A stretch of 64,000 nucleotides of DNA from DASZUK01 sp035547695 (GTDB lineage Bacteria; Actinomycetota; Acidimicrobiia; Acidimicrobiales; RAAP-2), in assembly GCA_035547695.1 (NCBI GenBank), contig DASZUK010000029.1:1-64000 (forward strand). The letters run 5' to 3'. Of the stretch, positions 31,024-38,921 are shown piece by piece. The position numbers and the translations under genes are program-made. The notes beneath the pieces were generated by a model. It was not told where the DNA came from. It saw only the letters and a list, made by a program, of their open reading frames with translations, and did no database searches. The stretch's first letter is position 1. The number at the start of each line of letters is the position of its first letter.

Positions 31024-32243
31024 CAGGCCGTGCTCCCCTGCCCGGTTGGGGCCCCAACCCCAACCTCCTCCGAAGCGTGGGGCCCCTGCCCCACGCCGGC
31101 CGTGCTCCCCTGCCCGGTTGGGGCGGGGCGGAAGACGGGGAGGGTGAGGTCGTCGTCGAAGTCGACGAAGTCGACGGCCACGGCCATGCCGACCTTCCAG
31201 GCGGACGGGTCGAGGCCGACCAGGTCGGCCACCACCCGGGTGCCCTCCTCCAGCTCGATGAGGCCGATGGGCAGGGGGTAGTCGAACGCCGGCACCTGCG
31301 GGTGGTGGACCACCACGAAGCTGTACACCTCGCCGCGGCCGGTGGACTCGACGGTGTCCCAGTCGAAGGACTGGCAGGCCGCGCAGGCCGGGAGGGGGGT
31401 GTGGCGGAGGCGGCCGCAGTTGGTGCAGCGCTGGATCAGCAGCTTGCGCTGCCTGGCCCCCTCGAACCAGAAGGCGTTGTCCTGGGTGAGGGCCGGGCGC
31501 GGCCGCCTGGGGCGGGGGGCGGCCTCCGGCTCCGGCTGCCCTCCTCTGGCCTTGGCCGCTCCTCCGGTCTTGGCCGCCGCCCCGGTGCCGGGCCGGAACT
31601 TGAGGATGCGGAACCGCATGGTGGCCACCGGCTCCCCCCGGGCGGCCAGGGACTCGGGGGTGTCGTCGGGGGCGAGGGAGCTGTCGGGGACGGCCAGGTA
31701 GTCGAGCCGGCTGGTGAAGAACCGGCCGACGCCGAGGGCGGTCTTCTTGACGTCGGAGATCGACTCGATGACGGAGGTCACCACCACCCGGTCGCCGAGG
31801 AACAGCGGGCGGTGGTAGGTCTGGTCGGAGTTGGTGGCCACGACCGACGTCATGCCCTCCTCGTCCAGGTAGGACATCACCCGGTCCATGGCGGAGTCGC
31901 CGGCGACCCGACCCTCGGCCCGGGCCAGCTCGATCTCCAGGGTGGCCCGCAGGCCGCGCATGGTCCAGGCCTGCAGCATGGTGGGCGGGGCGATGACCCC
32001 GGGGAGCCCGGCGGCCCTGGCCGCGGCGGCGTCGACGTAGACCGGGTCGAAGTCCCCCATGGCCTCCACCCAGTGGCGGATCATGGGCTCGTTGACCGCG
32101 TGCGGCGACAGGCTCGGCGGCCCGGCGGGTTGGCCGACCATGGCGGCCATCTCGGCGCTGCGGTCCGGCCAGGCGCCGTCGCCCTGGGTGCCGGCCGCCG
32201 GCGCGGTGTCGGGGGCTGGCCTGGCCTCGGGGCCGGCGGTCAC
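31023..32243 (-). CDS. chsH2: ChsH2-like bifunctional protein: MaoC hotdog plus DUF35 zinc-ribbon/OB-fold
   Basis: A 406-aa protein. The N-terminal hotdog domain (about residues 45-230) has 'PMIRHWVEAMGDFDPVYVD', 'GVIAPPTMLQAWTM' and 'TYHRPLFLGDRVVVTSVI'. A basic Pro-rich linker leads to a DUF35 domain with four zinc cysteines, 'CTNCGRLRHTPLPACAAC', and 'YSFVVVHHPQVPAFDYPLPIGLIELEEGTR'. ChsH2 forms the hydratase with ChsH1, and its DUF35 part docks the Ltp2 aldolase. The GTG at 32243 overlaps the chsE2 stop as GTGA, so translation is coupled. The last 30 residues are an oddity: 'GSTAGVGQGPHASEE' and a second 'TGQGSTA', encoded by a repeated element (see 31026-31124). Confidence 0.9.
   Translation of the reverse strand: MTAGPEARPAPDTAPAAGTQGDGAWPDRSAEMAAMVGQPAGPPSLSPHAVNEPMIRHWVEAMGDFDPVYVDAAAARAAGLPGVIAPPTMLQAWTMRGLRATLEIELARAEGRVAGDSAMDRVMSYLDEEGMTSVVATNSDQTYHRPLFLGDRVVVTSVIESISDVKKTALGVGRFFTSRLDYLAVPDSSLAPDDTPESLAARGEPVATMRFRILKFRPGTGAAAKTGGAAKARGGQPEPEAAPRPRRPRPALTQDNAFWFEGARQRKLLIQRCTNCGRLRHTPLPACAACQSFDWDTVESTGRGEVYSFVVVHHPQVPAFDYPLPIGLIELEEGTRVVADLVGLDPSAWKVGMAVAVDFVDFDDDLTLPVFRPAPTGQGSTAGVGQGPHASEEVGVGAPTGQGSTA
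31026..31124. repeat. Repeated element forming the 3' end of chsH2 (27-bp direct repeat plus shared core)
   Basis: A perfect 27-bp repeat occupies 31026-31052 and 31098-31124 (starts GGCCGTGCTCCCCTGCCCGG). Between them lies a GC-rich palindromic core; its segment CCCCTGCCCCACGCCGGCCG (31083-31102) recurs exactly at 29875-29894 in the chsE1 tail. The core from 31049 to 31105 is also about 80-85% alike, by eye, to 41467-41523 in the gap between the FadE26- and FadE27-like genes. It looks like a small REP-type element that has been read into the ends of the proteins. Confidence 0.65.
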
Positions 32244-33418
32244 CGGGCCCCCCGCCGCATGCCCAGCCCGGCCATGGCCACGATCTCCCGCTGCACCTCG
32301 TTGACCCCCCCGCCGAAGGTGTTGATCTGGGCCTGCCGGGCCGACGCTTCCAGCCGGCCGGCCAGGACCGCGCCGGGGGACCCCGGCACCAGGTAGCCGG
32401 CGGCGCCGACGACGCCGAGGAGCAGCCGGAAGATGTCCAGGGTCCGCTCGGTGCCGAACACCTTGATGGACGACGACTCCGCCGCGGTCAGGGTGTCGGC
32501 GGCCACCGAGGCGGCCATCCGCCAGTTGAGCAGCCGCATGGCCTCCAGCTCGGCCTCGGCCCGGGCCAGGTCCATCTGGACCCACGGCTGGTCGATGAGG
32601 GTACGGCCGTCGTCGGTCCGCTCGGTGGCCGCCCAGCGGGCGACCTGGTCGAACAGCAGGATGGACAGCCCGCTCCAGGCGGCCAGGCCGACCCGTTCGT
32701 GGTTGAGCTGGTTGGTGATCATCCGCCAGCCCTCGTTCTCGGGGCCCACCCGGTTGCCGACGGGCACCCGGACGTCCTCGTAGAAGGTGGCCGTGGTGGT
32801 CAGGCCGCCGACGGTGTCGATGAGGTGCCACTGGAACCCGGGGGCGGCGGTGGGGACGCAGATGATGGAGATGCCCTTGTGCTTGGGGGCGTCCGGGTCG
32901 GTCCGGGTGGCCAGCCAGATGTAGTCGGCGTTGTCGGCCCCGCTGGTGAACACCTTGGCGCCGTTGATGACGTACTCGTCGCCGTCCCGGACCGCCCGGG
33001 TGCGCAGGGAGGCCAGGTCGGTGCCGGCCTCGGGCTCGGTGTAGCCGATGGCGAAGTTGATCTCGCCGGACAGGATGCCGGGCAGGAAGAACTGCTTCTG
33101 GTCCTCGGTGCCGAACCGCATGATGGTCGGGCCGACGGTGTTGACGGTGACGAACGGGAACGGGGCGCCGGCCCGGCGGGTCTCGTCGAAGAAGATGAAC
33201 TGGTCGGTGGCCGGCCGGCCCTGGCCGCCGTACTCCTTCGGCCAGCCGACGCCGAGCCAGCCGTCCTTGCCGATGGTGCGGACGGTCTGCCGCCACACCT
33301 GCCCGCCGTCGCCCTCACCGGCCAGGGCGGCCCGAACCTCGTCGGTCAGCAGCCCGCCGTAGTAGTCGCGGAGCTCGGCGCGCAACCGTTGCTGTTCGGG
33401 ACTTTCCTCGAGGAACAT
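32240..33418 (-). CDS. chsE2: ChsE2-like acyl-CoA dehydrogenase subunit (FadE29 type)
   Basis: A 392-aa acyl-CoA dehydrogenase of the FadE29 class: 'MFLEESPEQQRLRAELRDYY', 'DGWLGVGWPKEYGGQGRPATDQFIFFDETRRAGAPFPF', 'FAIGYTEPEAGTDLASLRTRAVRDGDEYVINGAKVFTSGADNADYIW', 'VPVGNRVGPENEGWRMITNQLNHERVGL' and 'FGGGVNEVQREIVAMAGLGMRRG'. Partner of ChsE1 in the heterotetramer that dehydrogenates the propionyl side chain. First gene of the operon chsE2-chsH2-chsE1-chsH1-ltp2. A KstR-like site lies 69 bp upstream, and the divergent CYP125-like gene shares the 208-bp control region. Confidence 0.93.
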   Translation of the reverse strand: MFLEESPEQQRLRAELRDYYGGLLTDEVRAALAGEGDGGQVWRQTVRTIGKDGWLGVGWPKEYGGQGRPATDQFIFFDETRRAGAPFPFVTVNTVGPTIMRFGTEDQKQFFLPGILSGEINFAIGYTEPEAGTDLASLRTRAVRDGDEYVINGAKVFTSGADNADYIWLATRTDPDAPKHKGISIICVPTAAPGFQWHLIDTVGGLTTTATFYEDVRVPVGNRVGPENEGWRMITNQLNHERVGLAAWSGLSILLFDQVARWAATERTDDGRTLIDQPWVQMDLARAEAELEAMRLLNWRMAASVAADTLTAAESSSIKVFGTERTLDIFRLLLGVVGAAGYLVPGSPGAVLAGRLEASARQAQINTFGGGVNEVQREIVAMAGLGMRRGAR

Positions 33419-33486
33419 CGCTGGCAGTGTGGCCTTCTTCGCCCTCTCGCCGGTCCCGGGAGGTCCAGGCCGGTCCGGGACCGGAC

Positions 33487-33500
33487 TGTAACACGTTCTC
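33487..33500. promoter_or_regulatory. KstR-like operator before the chsE2 operon
   Basis: TGTAACACGTTCTC fits TnnAACnnGTTnnA except for the last base. It lies 69 bp upstream of the chsE2 start, in the control region shared with the CYP125-like gene, and 48 bp from a second site at 33549. Confidence 0.65.
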
Positions 33501-33548
33501 GTAATGGCGGGTCGGGGCCCGGCTGCCTGCGGCCCCGCCTATGATCGC

Positions 33549-33562
33549 TGACACGCGTTCTA
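33549..33562. promoter_or_regulatory. KstR-like operator before the CYP125-like gene
   Basis: TGACACGCGTTCTA fits TnnAACnnGTTnnA with one mismatch (CAC for AAC). It lies 64 bp before the P450 start. With the site at 33487 it gives one operator per divergent promoter. Confidence 0.6.
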
Positions 33563-33626
33563 GAAATTGCGGTTGGCGGCAACTCCGGCCGGACCAGCCA
33601 GGCTGTTGCCTCCCGGGAGGGAACCC

Positions 33627-34874
33627 ATGCAGATCGACGGTATCGACCTCACCGACGGCCGCAACTTCGTGGACCACGTCCCCCACGAGTGGTTCCGGCA
33701 GCTCCGCCAGGAGGCCCCGGTGTTCTGGCACCCGACAACGAACGGGGCGGCCAGGGGCGGGTTCTGGTGCGTCACCGGCTACGACGACTGCGTGACCATC
33801 AACCGGGACTACGAGCACTTCTCGTCGTACCGCGGCGGCGCCCTGTTCCACGACCTGGACGAGGACGGGCTGGCCCAGCAGCGGATGATGATGCTGAACA
33901 TGGACCCCCCGATGCACACCCGGTACCGGCGGCTGGTGAACAAGGCGTTCACCCCCAAGATGGTCCGGGACCTCGAGGCCAGCATCGTGGCCTACGCCGA
34001 CGGCATCATCGACGCGGTGGCCGAGAAGGGCTCGGCGGACTTCGTGGAGGAGATCTCGGCCGAGCTGCCGCTGCTGGTCATCGCCGAGATGCTGGGGGTC
34101 CCCCAGGAGGACCGGCGGAAGGTGTTCGACTGGTCCAACCGCATGATCGGGGCCGACGACCCCGAGTACTTCGTGGACGAGGCCTACGCCAGCGAGGCCG
34201 CCATGCAGGTGTACGCCTACGCCGACCAGCTCACCGCCCAGAAGCGGGCCGCCGCCGAGAAGGGAGCGCCGGCCGCCGATGTGCTGACGGTGCTACTGGA
34301 CGCCGAGGTGGACGGGGAGCGGCTGGACCAGTTGGAGATCGACCTGTTCTTCCTGCTGCTGACCGTGGCCGGGAACGAGACCACCCGGAACCTGATGTCG
34401 GGGGCCATGGCCACCTTCTTCGAGCACCCGGACCAGTGGGAGCGGGTCCGCCGGGACCGGTCGCTGCTGCCGACGGCGGTGGAGGAGATGCTGCGGTTCG
34501 TCACCCCGGTCATGCACTTCCGGCGCACCGCCACGATGGACTGGCACATCGGGGACCAGGCGATCGAAGAGGGCGACAAGGTGGTGTTCTGGCACATCGC
34601 CGCCAACCGGGACGAGCAGGTGTTCGACCGTCCCCAGGAGTTCGACGTCGGCCGTACCCCCAACAACCACATCGCCTTCGGCGGCGGCGGTCCCCACTTC
34701 TGCCTCGGGGCCAACCTGGCCCGAATGGAGATCATGGTCATGTTCGACCGCCTGCTCGACCGGCTGCCCGACATCCACCTCGACGGCGAGGTGCAGCGGC
34801 TGCAGTCCAACTTCATCAACGGCGTCAAGCACCTGCCGGTGGCCTTCACCCCCACCGCGCCGGTCGGCGCCTGA
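33627..34874 (+). CDS. Cytochrome P450, CYP125-like steroid C26/27 hydroxylase
   Basis: A 415-aa P450. The oxygen-binding I-helix 'LLLTVAGNETTRNLMSGAM', the ExxR helix 'VEEMLRF' and the heme loop 'FGGGGPHFCLGANLAR' with thiolate Cys359 are all present. Stretches such as 'MMMLNMDPPMHTRYRRLVNKAFTP', 'LLVIAEMLGVPQEDRRKVFDWSNRMIGADDPEY' and 'NFINGVKHLPV' agree better with CYP125 than with CYP142. CYP125 oxidises the terminal methyl of sterol side chains to the carboxylic acid later activated by FadD19/FadD17. The ATG at 33627 has GGGAGGG 5 nt upstream; 20 in-frame codons before it are untranslated leader. Confidence 0.92.
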   Translation: MQIDGIDLTDGRNFVDHVPHEWFRQLRQEAPVFWHPTTNGAARGGFWCVTGYDDCVTINRDYEHFSSYRGGALFHDLDEDGLAQQRMMMLNMDPPMHTRYRRLVNKAFTPKMVRDLEASIVAYADGIIDAVAEKGSADFVEEISAELPLLVIAEMLGVPQEDRRKVFDWSNRMIGADDPEYFVDEAYASEAAMQVYAYADQLTAQKRAAAEKGAPAADVLTVLLDAEVDGERLDQLEIDLFFLLLTVAGNETTRNLMSGAMATFFEHPDQWERVRRDRSLLPTAVEEMLRFVTPVMHFRRTATMDWHIGDQAIEEGDKVVFWHIAANRDEQVFDRPQEFDVGRTPNNHIAFGGGGPHFCLGANLARMEIMVMFDRLLDRLPDIHLDGEVQRLQSNFINGVKHLPVAFTPTAPVGA

Positions 34875-34898
34875 CCGGCTGATCGACGCCCAACCAGC

Positions 34899-35792
34899 AT
34901 GCGCTTCCACCAAGCCCTCAGCTTCCTGCCCGTCGACCAGGCGGTGCCGCTGACCGTGGCCTGCGACGCCTTCGGGTACGCCGGCATGTACCTGTCCGAC
35001 CACCTGTTCAACCCGAGGGACCTGGAGTCCCGGTACACCTACTCGGTCCGCGACGACGGGGCGCCGGGATGGGAGAAGGACACGTCCTGGCCCGACCCCA
35101 TGTGCCTGTGCTCTGGCCTGGCCACGGTGACCACCAACCTGACCTTCACCACCGGCGTCTACGTGGCCCCGGCCCGGGACCTGGTCACGGTGGCCAAGTC
35201 GGTGGGGACCGCCGCGGTGCTGTCCGGCAACCGCATCCGGCTGGGGGTCGGCGTCGGGTGGTGCCGGGAGGAGTTCGAGCAGACCGGCCAGGAGTTCACC
35301 AACCGGGGCAGGCGGCTGGACGACATGATCCCGGCGCTCCGCGCCCTGTGGCACGACGGCTGGGTGGAGTACCACGGGGCGCACTACGACGTCCCGGCCT
35401 GCCAGATGCTGCCGGCCCCGTCCCGGCCGGTGCCGATCATCGGCGGCGGCCACTCCGCCCCGGCGCTGCGGCGGGCGGCCACCCTCTGCGACGGCTGGAT
35501 CGCCGCCGGGGCCTACTCGGAGGAGGAGGCCTGGGCCCACCTGGCCGCCCTGAAGGACGCCTTGAAGGAGGCCGGCCGGCAGGACGACCCGTTCGACGTG
35601 TACCTGTCGCTGGCCGAGCGGCCGGACCCGGACCTGTACCGCCGGTTCGAGGACGCCGGGGTCACCGACATGGTGTGCGCCCCCTGGATGTTCGCGCCGG
35701 TCAACCCCGGGGACTCGGCCGAGCAGGTGCTGGCCACCCGCATCGGGGCCTGCGAGTGGTTCGCCGAGCACATCGCCGCCAAGCTCTCCTGA
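34899..35792 (+). CDS. Luciferase-like (LLM class) F420-dependent oxidoreductase
   Basis: A 297-aa TIM-barrel flavoenzyme: 'VACDAFGYAGMYLSDHLFNP', 'FTTGVYVAPARDLVTVAKSVGTAAVLSGNRIRLGVGVGWCREEFEQTGQ', 'GRRLDDMIPALRALWHDGWVEYHG' and 'RPVPIIGGGHSAPALRRAATLCDGWIAAG'. These are features of the probable F420-dependent class common in actinobacteria. It begins 24 bp after the CYP125-like gene and so is probably co-transcribed with it, under the same KstR-like site. No strong ribosome site precedes the ATG. Its substrate is unknown; a redox step on the sterol nucleus or side chain is only inferred from context. Confidence 0.88.
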   Translation: MRFHQALSFLPVDQAVPLTVACDAFGYAGMYLSDHLFNPRDLESRYTYSVRDDGAPGWEKDTSWPDPMCLCSGLATVTTNLTFTTGVYVAPARDLVTVAKSVGTAAVLSGNRIRLGVGVGWCREEFEQTGQEFTNRGRRLDDMIPALRALWHDGWVEYHGAHYDVPACQMLPAPSRPVPIIGGGHSAPALRRAATLCDGWIAAGAYSEEEAWAHLAALKDALKEAGRQDDPFDVYLSLAERPDPDLYRRFEDAGVTDMVCAPWMFAPVNPGDSAEQVLATRIGACEWFAEHIAAKLS

Positions 35793-35835
35793 CCGCCGCC
35801 GGCCGAGGGAAGGACCCCCAAGTGGAGGACGTGCA

Positions 35836-36873
35836 GTGAAGGACATGAAGATCGGGCTGCAACTGGGCTATTGGGGCTCCGGGCCGCCGGCCAACGCGGT
35901 GGAGCTGGTGGCCGAAGCGGAGCGGCTGGGCTACGACTCGGTGTGGACCGCCGAGTCCTACGGCTCCGACGCCCTGACCCCGCTGGCCTGGTGGGGGTCG
36001 GCCACCTCCCGGGTGCGGCTGGGCACCTCCCTCTGCCAGCTCTCCGCCCGCACCCCCACCGCCATGGCCATGGCGGCGCTCACCATGGACCACCTGTCCG
36101 GCGGCCGGTTCGTCCTGGGCCTCGGGGTGTCCGGCCCCCAGGTGGTCGAGGGCTGGTACGGCCAGCCGTTCTCGAAGCCGCTGGCCCGGACCCGGGAGTA
36201 CATCGGCATCGTCCGCCGGGTCCTGGCCCGGGAGGCCCCGGTGACCAACGACGGGCCGCACTACCCGCTCCCCTACCCCGGCGGCACCGGGCTGGGGAAG
36301 CCGCTGAAGTCCATCGTGCACCCCCTCCGGCCGGACATTCCCATCATCATGGGGGCGGAGGGTCCGAAGAACATCGCCCTGGCCGCCGAGATCGCCGACG
36401 GGTGGTTCCCCATCTTCTTCTCCCCACGGGCCATGGCGTCGTTCCGGTCGTCGCTGGACGAGGGGTTCGCCCGGCCCGGTGCCCGGCGGGACGCGGGCAC
36501 GTTCGAGGTGCTGGCGTTCGCCCCCACCGTGGTCGCCGACGACGTCGAGGCCGCCGCCGACGGGTTCCGGCCGTACCTGGCCCTGTACATCGGCGGCATG
36601 GGGGCCAGGGACATGAACTTCCACTTCGACGTCTTCGCCCGCATGGGCTACGAGGACGTCGCCCGCAAGGTGCAGGCCCTGTACCTCGACGGCCACAAGG
36701 CCGACGCCGCGGCGGCGGTCCCCACGTCCATGGTGGAGGACATCGCCCTGGTCGGCCCCAGGGAGAAGATCCGCGACGACCTGGAGGCCTGGCGGGAGTC
36801 CATCGCCACCACCCTGCTGGTCAGCGGCGACGTCGACACCCTGCGCACCATCGCGGAGCTCGTCGGCACCTGA
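35836..36873 (+). CDS. Luciferase-like F420-dependent oxidoreductase (Rv3520c-like)
   Basis: A 345-aa TIM-barrel enzyme: 'IGLQLGYWGSGPPANAVELVAEAERLGYDSVWTAESYGSDALTPLAWW', 'TSRVRLGTSLCQLSARTPTAMAMAALTMDHLSGGRFVLGLGVSGPQVVEGWYGQPF' and 'PIIMGAEGPKNIALAAEIADGWFPIFFSP'. It resembles the putative F420 oxidoreductase Rv3520c, which sits in the mycobacterial cholesterol region. The GTG at 35836 has GGAGG 7 nt upstream; an ATG three codons later is the alternative. It lies 43 bp behind the previous LLM gene and is the third gene of the cyp125 transcript, ending at a strong hairpin. Confidence 0.88.
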   Translation: MKDMKIGLQLGYWGSGPPANAVELVAEAERLGYDSVWTAESYGSDALTPLAWWGSATSRVRLGTSLCQLSARTPTAMAMAALTMDHLSGGRFVLGLGVSGPQVVEGWYGQPFSKPLARTREYIGIVRRVLAREAPVTNDGPHYPLPYPGGTGLGKPLKSIVHPLRPDIPIIMGAEGPKNIALAAEIADGWFPIFFSPRAMASFRSSLDEGFARPGARRDAGTFEVLAFAPTVVADDVEAAADGFRPYLALYIGGMGARDMNFHFDVFARMGYEDVARKVQALYLDGHKADAAAAVPTSMVEDIALVGPREKIRDDLEAWRESIATTLLVSGDVDTLRTIAELVGT

Positions 36874-36898
36874 GCGACCGAGCCCGGAGACGACCGAC

Positions 36899-36919
36899 GG
36901 CCGGCCCGTGGGGCCGGCC
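36899..36919. terminator. Strong GC hairpin between convergent genes
   Basis: GGCCGGCCC (36899-36907), loop GTG, GGGCCGGCC (36911-36919): a perfect 9-bp stem, 26 bp after the last LLM gene and 40 bp from the end of the DUF5666 gene reading the other way. It is probably a two-way terminator, though without a run of T. Confidence 0.65.
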
Positions 36920-36959
36920 GGCGACGTTCTTCCGGGAGCCTCCGGGAGGTCGGGCGCGG

Positions 36960-38186
36960 TCAGTGGCCGAACCCGCCGCCTGACCCGTGCCCGCCGGAGC
37001 CGCCGCTCGGGCCGCCGGAGCCGTGGCCGCCGGAGGGGCCGCCGCCGGCACCGGGGCCATCGGAGGGACCACCGGGCCACCCCTGGCCGCCACCAGACCA
37101 GCCGTGCCCGCCCGGCGACCCGGGGTCACCGGAGGACGGACCGGACGGAGCCGGGGTCGGCTGTGAGCCGGTCGACGGCGACTGCACCGTCGGCGGCGAC
37201 TGCACCGTCGGCTGGGCCGGCGCCGGTTGCGGTGTCGGTGACGGCTGGCTCGTCGGCTGGGCCTGGCTGGTGGGCTGCGGCTGGCCGGTGGGCTGCGGCT
37301 GGCCGGTCACGTGCGGCGAGCCGGAGTGGCCGGACCATCCGCCGGGCCCGTGCCCGGACGCCGGGCGCCCGTCGGTTTCCGGATGCGGGTGCGGAGCCGG
37401 CAACCCGGTCGGCTGGGTGGTCGACGGTTGGGGCGGCAGGTACACGGCGACGGCGTCGAGGTCGGACGGGTCGGCGGCGTCGGGCTGGCCGACGGCGACG
37501 ATCTTCTGCCCGTCGGTGACCGCCGACTCGCTGACGGTGCTGCCGCCCTGCCGGTACACGGTGGATGTCGACACCAGGATGCTGCGGGAGGCCCCGGCCC
37601 GGTCCACGACGACGATGGTGGTGCCGGTCACTGTGGTGACCTTGCCGGCGACGACGTCGGGGTGGGCCGGCTTCGTGGTGCCGGTGGTCCAGTCGGGGGC
37701 GATCAGCACGGTGGCGGCCGTCGGGGTGGTGCCGGAACCGCCGGAGGTGAGCCTGACCAGCACCCGCTCGCCGACGGCCACCGCGGTCGGCGCGGTGGTG
37801 GTGCCGGGCTCGACGTAGGTGGTGGACGGCGTGGTGTCGATGGTCTCGGTCCTGCCGGTCCACTTCTGCAGGGTGAACCCGGTGGGGTCCACCGCCGTGA
37901 CCTGGCCGGCGACGAAGCGGTGGGTCCAGCCACCGCCGCTGCCGGCCGAGGTGTTGGCCCCGGCGACGCCGGCAGCCACGCCGGCACCGGCGACGGCCAG
38001 GAGGCCGGCGGCGCCGACGGTGGCCACCGCCGGCCCGAGGGCACGCCCGCTCACCGCGGAGCGGCCGGTTGGACGTATGCCGGCTGGACGTTTGGAAGGA
38101 CTGGTCGGATGGTGCACGGTGTCTCCGTTCTGGGTCGTCGCTGTGTCGTCGTCGGTGTCGTTCGGGTCGTGCGGTTCCTTCACCAC
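36960..38186 (-). CDS. Exported DUF5666-type protein with long Pro/Gln/Gly-rich tail
   Basis: A 408-aa protein starting at one of two consecutive GTG codons (38186/38183). It has a cytoplasmic N-terminus, one hydrophobic segment ('AVATVGAAGLLAVAGAGVAAGVAG') as signal or anchor, then two beta-rich DUF5666-like units ('FVAGQVTAVDPTGFTLQKW', then 'VVAGKVTTVTGTTIVVVDR'). The last 160 residues are low complexity: Pro-Thr-Gly-Gln repeats ('TGQPQPTGQPQPTSQAQ'), then Gly-Gly-His-Gly repeats. It is probably cell-wall exposed. It is divergent from the ECF sigma gene with a 180-bp gap, a common arrangement for a sigma-factor target. Function unknown. Confidence 0.8.
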   Translation of the reverse strand: MVKEPHDPNDTDDDTATTQNGDTVHHPTSPSKRPAGIRPTGRSAVSGRALGPAVATVGAAGLLAVAGAGVAAGVAGANTSAGSGGGWTHRFVAGQVTAVDPTGFTLQKWTGRTETIDTTPSTTYVEPGTTTAPTAVAVGERVLVRLTSGGSGTTPTAATVLIAPDWTTGTTKPAHPDVVAGKVTTVTGTTIVVVDRAGASRSILVSTSTVYRQGGSTVSESAVTDGQKIVAVGQPDAADPSDLDAVAVYLPPQPSTTQPTGLPAPHPHPETDGRPASGHGPGGWSGHSGSPHVTGQPQPTGQPQPTSQAQPTSQPSPTPQPAPAQPTVQSPPTVQSPSTGSQPTPAPSGPSSGDPGSPGGHGWSGGGQGWPGGPSDGPGAGGGPSGGHGSGGPSGGSGGHGSGGGFGH

Positions 38187-38366
38187 GTATATGACCCGGC
38201 GGGGTCGGGTATCACGACGGAGTTGCGGGGCTCCGGAGATTCCCAGCGAGACCCCCGGTTGCGGACGGAGCCCGGCACGCCGTGGCCCGGTCCGGCCGGG
38301 CGGCAGGTTGCCGAGGCAGAGATCGGTGACACGGCCCGGCGCGGCGACGATGCAGAGGGCAGTGTC

Positions 38367-38921
38367 ATGGTGGGCGCCGGCCAGCGGGCCGCAGTCCGAG
38401 ATGCCAGGCAGGGGGACGAGGACGCCTGGGAGCACCTGTACCGGCAGGTGTACCCGCGCCTGCGCGCCTACCTGGTCCGGCGGGTGGGCCCGAACGACGC
38501 CGAGGACGCGGTGAACGAGACCATGGCCCGGGCGGTGGCGGGCATCGACGGCTTCCGGTTCGGCCCGGCCGGGTTCGACGGCTGGGTGTTCGGCATCGCC
38601 CGCAACGTCACCGTCGAGCACTACCGCCAGGCCGGGCGCCGGCAGCGGCAGGCGATGGCCGGGCAGCAGGTGGCGGTGGGCACCGAGCCGCTGGCCGTGC
38701 CCGGGGAGCGGCTGGAACGCCAGGACGACCGGGAACGGGTCCGCCGGCAGTTCCTGCGGCTGTCCCCGGCGGAGCAGGAGGTGCTGGAGCTGCGGGTGGT
38801 GGCGGGCCTGTCCGCCGAGGAAGTGGCCGCCGTCCTGGGCAAGCGGCCCGGGGCGGTCCGGACGGCCCAATCACGGGCCTTGGAGCACCTACGGCGGCTG
38901 GTGGGCGACGACGGTGGTTGA
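38367..38921 (+). CDS. ECF (sigma-70 family) RNA polymerase sigma factor
   Basis: A 184-aa sigma factor. Region 2: 'DEDAWEHLYRQVYPRLRAYLVRRVGPNDAEDAVNETMARAV' with 'FDGWVFGIARNVTVEHYRQAGRR'. Region 4: 'LRLSPAEQEVLELRVVAGLSAEEVAAVLGKRPGAVRTAQSRALEHLRR'. It starts at the ATG of 'MVGAGQRAAVRD', preceded by GAGGG; the open frame to the left is a shadow. The next gene, a membrane protein with a small cytoplasmic domain, overlaps its last 8 bp and is the likely anti-sigma factor. Confidence 0.93.
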   Translation: MVGAGQRAAVRDARQGDEDAWEHLYRQVYPRLRAYLVRRVGPNDAEDAVNETMARAVAGIDGFRFGPAGFDGWVFGIARNVTVEHYRQAGRRQRQAMAGQQVAVGTEPLAVPGERLERQDDRERVRRQFLRLSPAEQEVLELRVVAGLSAEEVAAVLGKRPGAVRTAQSRALEHLRRLVGDDGG

